From: Clostridia bacterium
Lineage (GTDB): Bacteria; Bacillota; Clostridia; Oscillospirales; Acutalibacteraceae
Assembly: GCA_017534365.1 (NCBI GenBank)
Contig: JAFWCS010000037.1
Span: 1-6,888 of the forward strand
Reading direction: 5' to 3'
DNA: 6,888 nucleotides
The notes beneath the pieces were generated by a model. The model was not told the origin of the DNA. It worked only from the letters and a program-made list of their open reading frames with translations, and did not search any database. Shown in pieces: positions 1-6,136 of this stretch (positions are counted from its first letter, which is position 1; each line of letters opens with the position of its first letter). The position numbers were made by a program, and so were the translations under genes.

Positions 1-29
1 ACGCGAAACCCGATGAAAGGACGGATGAA

Positions 30-215
30 ATGAAAGCAATTGTCATGGCCGGCGGCGAGGGCAGCCGGCTGCGTCCGCTGACCTGCACGGTGCCGAAACC
101 GATGGTGCGTGTGCTGGGCAAACCGATCCTGGCTTATATTTTTGATTTGCTGCTGCGCCACGGGGTGGAGGAGGCGGCAGACCGGGAGCAGGAAATGTTT
201 TCAAATAATTCATAG
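30..215 (+). pseudogene. Truncated sugar-phosphate nucleotidyltransferase (N-terminal remnant)
   Basis: The 61-residue frame opens like a mannose-1-phosphate guanylyltransferase or related sugar-nucleotide pyrophosphorylase. Residues 1-16 carry the nucleotide-binding loop GGEGSRLRP (8-16), followed by the PKP motif with Lys23 and a KPIL segment at 31-34. Homology-like sequence stops near residue 49 (HGVEEA), and an unrelated tail ([11 protein letters not shown]) leads to a TAG stop. The family's catalytic domain is normally more than 200 residues, so the sugar-binding region and the metal-binding aspartates are missing and no activity is expected. The start is supported by AAAGGA at 16-21, eight bases upstream. 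The break coincides with the change from GC-rich coding DNA to AT-rich DNA, which fits a deletion or rearrangement; an assembly misjoin would look the same. The exact nucleotide-sugar specificity cannot be told from this remnant. Confidence 0.75.
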
Positions 216-248
216 CTTTTCCTTGACATTGACAAGGATAAAAGCTAT
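212..248. repeat. Interrupted inverted repeat spanning the promoter
   Basis: The left arm ATAGCTTTT (212-220) is exactly complementary to AAAAGCTAT (240-248). The inner CCTTG (221-225) pairs with CAAGG (233-237), leaving a two-base bulge (AT, 238-239) and a seven-base loop (226-232). The repeat begins at the stop codon of the truncated gene and encloses the -35 box, the spacer and the first bases of the -10 box. No T-run follows on either strand, so it does not look like an intrinsic terminator. A repressor operator or DNA cruciform is possible; that role is inference. Confidence 0.6.
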
Positions 249-251
249 TAT
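223..251 (+). promoter_or_regulatory. Sigma-A promoter of the rnj-gdpP-rplI-dnaB-tilS operon
   Basis: A perfect -35 hexamer TTGACA (223-228) is separated by exactly 17 bases from TATTAT (246-251), a five-of-six match to the -10 consensus. Transcription should start near 257-259, about 120 bases before the rnj start codon. The -35 hexamer is directly repeated (TTGACA again at 229-234), but its nearest -10-like TATAAA (249-254) is only 14 bases away. A perfect TATAAT also occurs at 268-273 without a recognisable -35 at 16-18 bases; it could be a secondary start that would remove the first leader stem. No other convincing promoter was noticed between the downstream genes. Confidence 0.75.
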
Positions 252-257
252 AAATGA

Positions 258-378
258 TGTGTTTCTATATAATCCAGCAATATAAAGACACAACAGCTTC
301 GCATTCCGCCGCGCGCGGGATGCCCTACATAAAACGCCGGCGCAGTCCGGCAGAAACAAAATGAAGTTAGGAGACTCT
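258..378 (+). promoter_or_regulatory. Structured 5' leader of rnj with three potential stem-loops
   Basis: Three successive hairpins can be drawn in the predicted leader. The first pairs 259-270 with 280-291 (12 positions, one G-U pair and one C-A mismatch, nine-base loop) and begins at the predicted transcription start. The second pairs 301-309 with 315-323 (nine pairs, one G-U, five-base loop). The third pairs 336-340 with 347-351 (five GC pairs, six-base loop). None is followed by a U-run, so these are not obvious attenuators, and I recognise no known riboswitch class. Folding energies were not computed; GC-rich hairpins can arise by chance, but the AT-rich first one is less easily dismissed. 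Confidence 0.5.
369..373 (+). promoter_or_regulatory. Ribosome binding site that fixes the rnj start
   Basis: AGGAG at 369-373 lies five bases ahead of ATG 379. The in-frame ATG at 361 has no purine-rich Shine-Dalgarno upstream. Starting at 361 would also put this site inside the coding region and add a TTA codon, a codon not used again in the following ~1,200 codons of rnj and gdpP. ATG 379 is therefore the better start. Confidence 0.8.
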
Positions 379-2310
379 ATGCCAAAGAAAAAAACCGAAC
401 AGGGAGCTGTTCAGCAAACGCAGAACCCGCAGCAGCGCACTGCGAAGAAATCAAAGAAAGCGCCGGCCGATCCGATCAAGCAGCAGGCCAAGCAGTCCAG
501 GCAGCAGAATCAGACCGCGCAGACGGCGCAAAAACAGCAGAAGCCCGTCAAGCCGCCCAAGACGGAAAAGACGACTGCCGCCCGCCGCGGCGGCGCGTCC
601 CGCTCCCGCAACGGCTCCGCGAAGAAATACCGCAAGGGCGCGGCGCAGAATGAGACCCCGCTGCGCATCGCCTTCCTCGGCGGCCTGAACGAAGTGGGCA
701 AAAACATGACCCTCTATGAGTATGAGGGCGATATGATGCTGGTCGACTGCGGCCTGTCCTTCCCGGATCCGGAAATGCCGGGCGTCGATCTGGTGATCCC
801 GGATTTCACTTACGTGGAGCAGAATAAAGACAAGATCAAGGGCATCGTCATCACGCATGGCCATGAGGATCATATCGGCGGCCTTGCCTATCTGCTCAAA
901 ACCGTCAACATCCCCGTCTACGGCACGCGCCTGACCGTCGGCCTGATCCAGGGCAAGCTGCGTGAGCACGGGCTGCTCGGCAGCGCGAAGCTCCACGAGG
1001 TCGCGCCGGGCGACGTTGTCACCCTCGGCAAATTCAGCGTGGAGATGATCCACGTCAACCATTCGATCCCCGATGCGATCGCGCTGGCGATCAGGACCCC
1101 CGGCGGCACGGTCGTGCAGACCGGCGACTTCAAGATTGACAGCACGCCGATCGACGGCGACATGATCGATCTCGCGCGCTTCGCCGCCCTCGGCAGCGAA
1201 GGCGTGCTCTGCCTGCTTTCCGACTCCACCAACGCCGAGCGGCCGGGCTACACCGAGAGTGAGCGCAAGGTCGGCGAATCCTTTGAGATCCTGTTCCGCA
1301 AGGCGGGCAGAAATCGCATTATCGTTGCGACCTTCGCCTCGAATATCCACCGCGTCCAGCAGATCATCAACGTGGCCGCCAGCCTCGGGCGCAAGGTCGC
1401 CATCATCGGCCGCAGCCTGGAGAACGTGGTGAATATCAGCGCCCAGCTCGGCTATCTGAATATCCCCGATCAGGTGCTGATCAACGCGGATCTGATCAAT
1501 AAATATCCCTCGGACCAGCTGGTGATCATCACCACGGGCAGCCAGGGCGAGCCGATGAGCGCGCTCACGCGCATGGCGTTTTCCGACCACCGCAAGGTCG
1601 AGATCCGGCCGAACGATTACGTGATCATCTCCGCAACGCCCATCCCCGGCAACGAAAAGACGGTCGGCAACGTCGTCAACGAGCTGCTCAAGCTCGGCGC
1701 GCAGGTCATCTACGAAAAAATGTATGACGTCCATGTGTCCGGCCACGCCTGCCAGGAGGAGCAGAAGATCATCCTCGGGCTGGTCAAGCCGAAGTATTTC
1801 ATCCCCGTCCACGGCGAGCAGAAGCATCTGCGCAAGCACGCCGGCCTCGCGGAGAGCATGGGCATCCCGAAGGAGAATATCGTCATTGCCGACAACGGCG
1901 TGCTCGTTGAGCTGACCTCCGCCGGCATCCGCCGCGGCGCTTCCGTGCCCGCGGGCAAGGTCTTTGTGGACGGCTACGGCGTGGGCGACGTCGGCAGCGC
2001 GGTGCTGCGGGACCGCAAGCATCTCGGGCAGGACGGCATTATCATCGTCACCGCTTCTCTCGATTATGAGACGGGTCAGCTGATTGCCGGGCCGGAAGTT
2101 GTCTCGCGCGGCTTTGTCTACGTCAAGGAGGCCGAGGCGCTGATCGATCAGGCGCGCAAGGTGGCGGAGAAAACACTCGAAAGCTGCTATTACGGCAACA
2201 TTACGGATATGAACGCGATCAAAGGGAAGGTGCGCGACGCGATCTCGCGCTTCGTTTACGAGCAGACCAAGCGCAGCCCGATGATCCTCCCGATCATTAT
2301 GGAGGTTTGA
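379..2310 (+). CDS. rnj: Ribonuclease J (metallo-beta-lactamase/beta-CASP RNase)
   Basis: This 643-residue protein is an RNase J, a zinc-dependent endonuclease and 5'-to-3' exonuclease of the cytoplasmic mRNA-decay and RNA-maturation machinery. Residues 1-92 form a low-complexity basic extension: Lys/Gln-rich to about 65, then Arg/Gly/Ser-rich (AARRGGASRSR). The metallo-beta-lactamase fold begins near 94. Metal ligands are visible as HGHEDH (160-165), His228 in NHSIPD and Asp250 in TGDFK. The beta-CASP insert carries SDSTNAE, ATFASNIHR and TGSQGEP, followed by SGHACQEEQ (His456) and PVHGEQ (His478). By recalled alignment these match His74-His79, His142, Asp164, His368 and His390 of B. subtilis RNase J1. 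The C-terminal end, PMILPIIMEV, is the same as in J1, so the protein is full length plus the extension. It is the first gene of the operon. J1 versus J2 type was not resolved; only one copy lies in the window. Confidence 0.97.
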   Translation: MPKKKTEQGAVQQTQNPQQRTAKKSKKAPADPIKQQAKQSRQQNQTAQTAQKQQKPVKPPKTEKTTAARRGGASRSRNGSAKKYRKGAAQNETPLRIAFLGGLNEVGKNMTLYEYEGDMMLVDCGLSFPDPEMPGVDLVIPDFTYVEQNKDKIKGIVITHGHEDHIGGLAYLLKTVNIPVYGTRLTVGLIQGKLREHGLLGSAKLHEVAPGDVVTLGKFSVEMIHVNHSIPDAIALAIRTPGGTVVQTGDFKIDSTPIDGDMIDLARFAALGSEGVLCLLSDSTNAERPGYTESERKVGESFEILFRKAGRNRIIVATFASNIHRVQQIINVAASLGRKVAIIGRSLENVVNISAQLGYLNIPDQVLINADLINKYPSDQLVIITTGSQGEPMSALTRMAFSDHRKVEIRPNDYVIISATPIPGNEKTVGNVVNELLKLGAQVIYEKMYDVHVSGHACQEEQKIILGLVKPKYFIPVHGEQKHLRKHAGLAESMGIPKENIVIADNGVLVELTSAGIRRGASVPAGKVFVDGYGVGDVGSAVLRDRKHLGQDGIIIVTASLDYETGQLIAGPEVVSRGFVYVKEAEALIDQARKVAEKTLESCYYGNITDMNAIKGKVRDAISRFVYEQTKRSPMILPIIMEV

Positions 2311-2316
2311 TCCCGG

Positions 2317-4284
2317 ATGAAAGTCAAGGGGTTCTGGCATGATCTGGTGCTCATCGCCGTTGCGGCGGCGGTGGCGCTGGTTTTCACGGCCATCACGGCG
2401 CAGAAGCAGCCGAAGCTCGCGCTTGCGCAGGGCGCCGCACTGCTTGCGGTGCTGCTGTTTGCGTTCCTGCGCGCGCTGAATGCGCGGACCCGCTACAAAC
2501 GCTTTCTGCGGCGCATGACCGAGCAGCTGGATTTCACCGATCACAAGGTGCTCAGCGCTTATCCGTTCCCCGTCGCCGTCTGCGACGCGCAGGGCACGGT
2601 GGACTGGTGCAGCGATCGATTCCTGACCGAGATTGCCGGCGGGCGGATCACGTCGGCCGCGCGGATCGAGGAATTCAGCAACGGTGTGCCGCTGCAGACG
2701 CTCATCAGCGAGGATGAAACGGCCGTGCAGGTCGGCGAGCGCTATTATTCCGTCTACACCGTCCCGTATCAGGATGAGGAGGCGGAACGCTGCATCCTGA
2801 TTTTTCTCGAAAATACCCGGCTCAAGCAGACAGAGCTGGCCTACGTCAGCAGCCGCCCGTATTGCGTGATCGTGGAGCTGGACAATCTCGACGACGTGCG
2901 CGGCAGCTATCGCGACAGCGAGCGCGCGGAGATCCGCAGCCGCATCGAGGCGGCGCTGGATGCCTGGGCGGAGGGCTTCGACAGCTTTACCAAGCGCGTG
3001 ACGGACGATCGCTATATGATCCTGACCGAGCAGAGCAATTTTCAGAAGATGGTCGAGGGCAGATTCGCGATCCTTGAGACCGTCCGCAATTTCGAATACA
3101 AAGGCAAGCGCGTCGGCGTGACGCTGTCCATCGGCGCGTCGGGGGGCGACACCATCCGCCTTTGCGAGCGCAGCGCGCGCAAGGCGCTGGAAATGGCGCT
3201 CGGCCGCGGCGGCGATCAGGTCGCCATCCGCACAAAGAACGGCTATGATTTCATCGGCGGCGTTTCCAAGAGCGCCGAAACGATCAACACAGTGAAAAGC
3301 CGCGTCATGGCGGCCGCGCTCGCGGAGCTGATCAAAGCGAGCAACGGCGTGTTTCTGATGGGGCATACATACACGGATCTTGACGCCATCGGCGCCTCGA
3401 TCGGTCTGGCCGCGGCGGCGGCGAGCTTCGGCGTGCCGGCTTATCTCGTTGCGGATCCCGCCAAGTCGCTGGCCGGCGCTCTGCTTGACCGCGCAGCTGC
3501 GGAAATGCCGTCGCTCCGGATCGTGCAGCAGGCGCAGGCGCTCGAGCTGATGAACCGGCGCTCGCTGCTGATCGTCTGCGACACGCACGTGCCCTCCTTC
3601 ATGGAGTTCCCGGAGGTGTTCGAAGCGGCGGAGACGCGGGTGATCGTCGATCATCACCGCCTGGCCGCCGAGCCGGAGCAGGAAGTCGTGCTCTTTCATC
3701 ACGATCCCGGCGCTTCGTCGGCGAGCGAGCTGGTCGCGGAGCTGCTGCAATATATCAATCCGGATCTGATCCTTCCGAAGCTTGCGGCGGAAGCGCTGCT
3801 GGCCGGCATGATGCTGGATACCAAGGGCTTTGTCGTGCGCGTGGGTGTGCGGACCTTTGAGGCGGCGGCGTTCCTGCGCGAGAAGGGCGCGGACACGGTC
3901 AGCGTCAAGCGTCTGTTTGCCAATCCCATGGAGGTCAACCGCGAGCGCAACCGCGTGATCTCCGCGGCGGAAAGGTATCGCGGCTGCGCGATCTCCGCGG
4001 TGGAAGACGACGTGGAGGAAGTGCGCATCGTTGCCGCGCAGGCGGCGGATGAGCTGCTGAACGTGAGCGAGACCCTGGCGGCCTTCGTGCTCTATCGGAA
4101 CGGCGACGCGATCAATATTTCCGCGCGCAGCTACGGCGAGATCAACGTGCAGCTGATCATGGAAGCGCTCAGCGGCGGCGGCCACCGCACGATGGCGGCC
4201 TGCCGGCTGCCGGAAACCACGATCGAGGAGGCCATGCGGGATCTGAAGGCGGAGATCGACCGTTATTTTGAAGAAAATACCTGA
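2317..4284 (+). CDS. gdpP: Cyclic-di-AMP phosphodiesterase GdpP (DHH/DHHA1 family)
   Basis: This 655-residue membrane protein has the full GdpP (YybT) architecture and nearly the usual family length. Two hydrophobic helices (about 9-27 and 33-52) anchor it. A PAS-like sensor follows (about 80-168), then a degenerate GGDEF domain (about 180-310) and the catalytic DHH and DHHA1 domains (about 340-650). Manganese-binding motifs are intact: His350, Asp354 and Asp356 in GHTYTDLDAIG; Asp422 and His424 in CDTH; Asp445-His446-His447; Asp501 in MLDTKG; and GGGH at 620-623 in DHHA1. The GGDEF signature is replaced by TDDRY (229-233), as expected for family members lacking cyclase activity. In characterised homologues the enzyme hydrolyses c-di-AMP to pApA and affects cell-wall and osmotic homeostasis. 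The start lies six bases after the rnj stop. Its likely Shine-Dalgarno GGAGG (2301-2305) is inside the last rnj codons, 11 bases from the ATG, which suggests translational coupling. Confidence 0.96.
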   Translation: MKVKGFWHDLVLIAVAAAVALVFTAITAQKQPKLALAQGAALLAVLLFAFLRALNARTRYKRFLRRMTEQLDFTDHKVLSAYPFPVAVCDAQGTVDWCSDRFLTEIAGGRITSAARIEEFSNGVPLQTLISEDETAVQVGERYYSVYTVPYQDEEAERCILIFLENTRLKQTELAYVSSRPYCVIVELDNLDDVRGSYRDSERAEIRSRIEAALDAWAEGFDSFTKRVTDDRYMILTEQSNFQKMVEGRFAILETVRNFEYKGKRVGVTLSIGASGGDTIRLCERSARKALEMALGRGGDQVAIRTKNGYDFIGGVSKSAETINTVKSRVMAAALAELIKASNGVFLMGHTYTDLDAIGASIGLAAAAASFGVPAYLVADPAKSLAGALLDRAAAEMPSLRIVQQAQALELMNRRSLLIVCDTHVPSFMEFPEVFEAAETRVIVDHHRLAAEPEQEVVLFHHDPGASSASELVAELLQYINPDLILPKLAAEALLAGMMLDTKGFVVRVGVRTFEAAAFLREKGADTVSVKRLFANPMEVNRERNRVISAAERYRGCAISAVEDDVEEVRIVAAQAADELLNVSETLAAFVLYRNGDAINISARSYGEINVQLIMEALSGGGHRTMAACRLPETTIEEAMRDLKAEIDRYFEENT

Positions 4285-4299
4285 AAAGGGGTGTGCATA

Positions 4300-4740
4300 G
4301 TGAAAGTGATTCTAATGCAGGATGTGAAGGGCCTTGGCAAGCGCGGCGAACTGGTCAATGTGTCCGACGGCTATGCCCGCAATTTCCTGTTTCCGCGCAA
4401 GCTCGCGGGCGAAGCGAATTCGCAGGCCATGAGCGAGCTGAAAAACCGCGAAGCGGCTGAAAAACACCGCGTTGAAACCGAGATCGCCGCGGCGCAGGCG
4501 GCCAAGGAGAAGCTCGAGGGCAAGACCGTGCGCATGACGGCGAACGCCGGCGCGAACGGCAAGCTCTTCGGCTCTGTGACCGCCAAGGACGTGGCCGGCG
4601 CGCTGTCCGATCATTTCGGCATGCAGATCGACAAGCGCAAGGTCAGCGTGGAGGATATCAAATCCTTCGGCACCTATCCGGTGGAGGTCAAATTCTATAA
4701 CGGGATCGTCGCTTCCCTCTACGTGATGGTCGGCGAATGA
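4300..4740 (+). CDS. rplI: Large-subunit ribosomal protein bL9
   Basis: The product is 146 residues, close to the usual ~148 for bL9, which binds 23S rRNA and extends from the ribosome near the L1 stalk, where it influences frame maintenance. The N-terminal rRNA-binding domain is canonical: [16 protein letters not shown], then the family signature GYARNFLFP at residues 24-32. An Ala/Glu/Lys-rich connecting helix follows (about 41-75), then the C-terminal domain with [12 protein letters not shown] chose the GTG at 4300 because the family begins MKVIL and AAGGGG at 4286-4291 lies eight bases upstream. The in-frame GTG at 4291 would add three residues and abut the Shine-Dalgarno sequence. The gene starts 15 bases after gdpP and sits in the common gdpP-rplI-dnaB order. 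No truncation or odd composition is seen. Confidence 0.98.
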   Translation: MKVILMQDVKGLGKRGELVNVSDGYARNFLFPRKLAGEANSQAMSELKNREAAEKHRVETEIAAAQAAKEKLEGKTVRMTANAGANGKLFGSVTAKDVAGALSDHFGMQIDKRKVSVEDIKSFGTYPVEVKFYNGIVASLYVMVGE

Positions 4741-4759
4741 TCCGGACGGAGTAAACAAC

Positions 4760-6136
4760 ATGGCGGAACATAGTGTGATCCAACTTGATCAGATGCAGAT
4801 GCCGTTCAGCCTCGAAGCGGAGCAGGCGGTGCTCGGCAGCATTCTGGTTGATCCGGCCTGCCTGCCGCAGGCGGCGGTCTATATCACGCCGGAGGCGTTT
4901 TATCTGCCGCAGCACAGCGCGATTTTCAGCGCGATGCTGACCATCGACGGCACCGGCGGCAGGATCGATCCGCTGGTCGTGCTTGATCTGCTGGTGCAGC
5001 AGGGCGTCTACGACAACACCGCCGGGCGGACGTATCTGTTTGAACTGGCGCAGATGGTGCCCTCCACCTCCAACGTGGAGATGTATGCCAAGATCGTGCG
5101 CGAAAAATTCTATATGCGCACGCTCATCAACGTCTCGAGCGAAACGATCGACGACGCCGTTGCGCAGGAGGAGACCGCCGATACGCTCCTTGACCGCGCG
5201 GAGCAGAATATCTATAATATCCGGCGCGGGAAGGCGACCAACGCGCCTTCCAAGCTCAAAGATATCATCGTCAACAACGTCTATGATACGCTGAAAAAGA
5301 TCACGGGCGAGGATAAGGAGCTCTATAAAGGCTACACCACCGGCTATACGGATCTGGATAAGATCCTGACCGGTCTGAACCGCTCGGATCTCGTGCTCAT
5401 CGGCGCGCGGCCGGCGATGGGCAAAACCAGCTTCGCGCTCAATCTGGCGCGCAATGTGGCGGTCAAGGGCAACCGCAAGGTGCTGTTTTTCTCGCTGGAA
5501 ATGACGAAGGAGCAGCTGGCCATGCGCGTGCTCGGCACGGAGGCCCGCGTCTCCAGCCATAAAATGCGCAGCGGCGTGATCACCAACGACGAATGGATCC
5601 GTCTGGGCAAGGCGACCATGGCGCTCAACGACTGCGAGCTGTATTTTGACGATTCCTCCGGCATCACCGTGCCGGAAATGAAGGCCAAGACCCGGCGCCT
5701 GGGCGGCGTGGACTGCGTGATCATCGACTATCTAGGCCTGATCACCAGCAGCGCGCGCAAGGAGAACCGCGTGCAGGAGGTCAGCGACATCACCCGCAAT
5801 CTCAAGATGATGGCAAAGGATCTCAACATCCCCGTCGTCTGCTGCGCGCAGCTCTCCCGTGCTTCCGAAGGGCGCGGCAAATCCCACCGTCCCCAGCTGG
5901 CCGACCTGCGTGAATCCGGCTCTATCGAGCAGGATGCTGATATCGTGCTCATGCTCTACCGCCCCGATTACTATAAGGGAGAGCAGGAGGACGGTGAAGC
6001 GCAGGACGCTGCGGACGTCAACAAGGTGGAAGTGATCGTGGCCAAGAACCGCCACGGCGAGACCGGCACGGTCGAATTTGCCTGGGACGGCGAGCACACG
6101 CTGTTTATCCCGATGGAGGCCGACCGCGATGCTTGA
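4760..6136 (+). CDS. dnaB: Replicative DNA helicase DnaB (DnaC in Bacillus nomenclature)
   Basis: This 458-residue protein is the hexameric replicative helicase that unwinds the fork with 5'-to-3' polarity and interacts with primase. The N-terminal helical domain starts at SLEAEQAVLGSIL (about 15-27) and runs to about 115, followed by a linker to about 190. The RecA-like motor domain contains Walker A GARPAMGKTS (Lys222, Thr223), catalytic Glu247 in FFSLEMT, Walker B ending at Asp323 in CVIIDYLGL, the QLSRASE and QLADLRESGSIEQDAD motifs, and the Arg-finger region KNRHGETG (Arg431). Length is normal and no intein interrupts the motor domain. GGAG at 4748-4751 lies eight bases before the ATG. 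The gene follows rplI by 19 bases and overlaps tilS by eight. In Bacillus a homologous gene is called dnaC, not to be confused with the E. coli loader. Confidence 0.98.
   Translation: MAEHSVIQLDQMQMPFSLEAEQAVLGSILVDPACLPQAAVYITPEAFYLPQHSAIFSAMLTIDGTGGRIDPLVVLDLLVQQGVYDNTAGRTYLFELAQMVPSTSNVEMYAKIVREKFYMRTLINVSSETIDDAVAQEETADTLLDRAEQNIYNIRRGKATNAPSKLKDIIVNNVYDTLKKITGEDKELYKGYTTGYTDLDKILTGLNRSDLVLIGARPAMGKTSFALNLARNVAVKGNRKVLFFSLEMTKEQLAMRVLGTEARVSSHKMRSGVITNDEWIRLGKATMALNDCELYFDDSSGITVPEMKAKTRRLGGVDCVIIDYLGLITSSARKENRVQEVSDITRNLKMMAKDLNIPVVCCAQLSRASEGRGKSHRPQLADLRESGSIEQDADIVLMLYRPDYYKGEQEDGEAQDAADVNKVEVIVAKNRHGETGTVEFAWDGEHTLFIPMEADRDA
6115..6119 (+). promoter_or_regulatory. Ribosome binding site for tilS inside dnaB
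   Basis: GGAGG at 6115-6119 lies nine bases ahead of ATG 6129, within the last codons of dnaB. It supports the overlapping tilS start and suggests reinitiation by ribosomes terminating at the dnaB stop. Confidence 0.7.

Noticed and set aside
212..248. Intrinsic terminator for the truncated upstream gene
   Set aside because: The hairpin is strong enough, but no T-run follows on either strand and it overlaps the -35 and -10 boxes, so a promoter-associated repeat is the better reading.
301..351. Riboswitch or attenuator ahead of rnj
   Set aside because: Two GC-rich hairpins are present, but no known riboswitch core was recognised, there is no U-run and no convincing pairing that masks the ribosome binding site.
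361..378. Upstream ATG for rnj adding six residues
   Set aside because: It has no Shine-Dalgarno sequence and would place the AGGAG of the ATG at 379 and a lone TTA codon inside the coding region.
451..4185. 1,244-codon open frame on the minus strand
   Set aside because: It lies exactly antisense, in register, to two clear genes with intact family motifs. It is His/Arg/Asp/Ala-rich without recognisable domains and follows from the absence of TTA, CTA and TCA codons in the sense genes.
4291..4299. Upstream GTG for rplI adding three residues
   Set aside because: It directly abuts the AAGGGG ribosome binding site, leaving no spacing, and the family begins MKVIL, which matches GTG 4300.
5399..5430. 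Intein or group of insertions in dnaB near the P-loop
   Set aside because: dnaB is a frequent intein host, but the P-loop and all motor motifs are contiguous and the length is normal at 458 residues.
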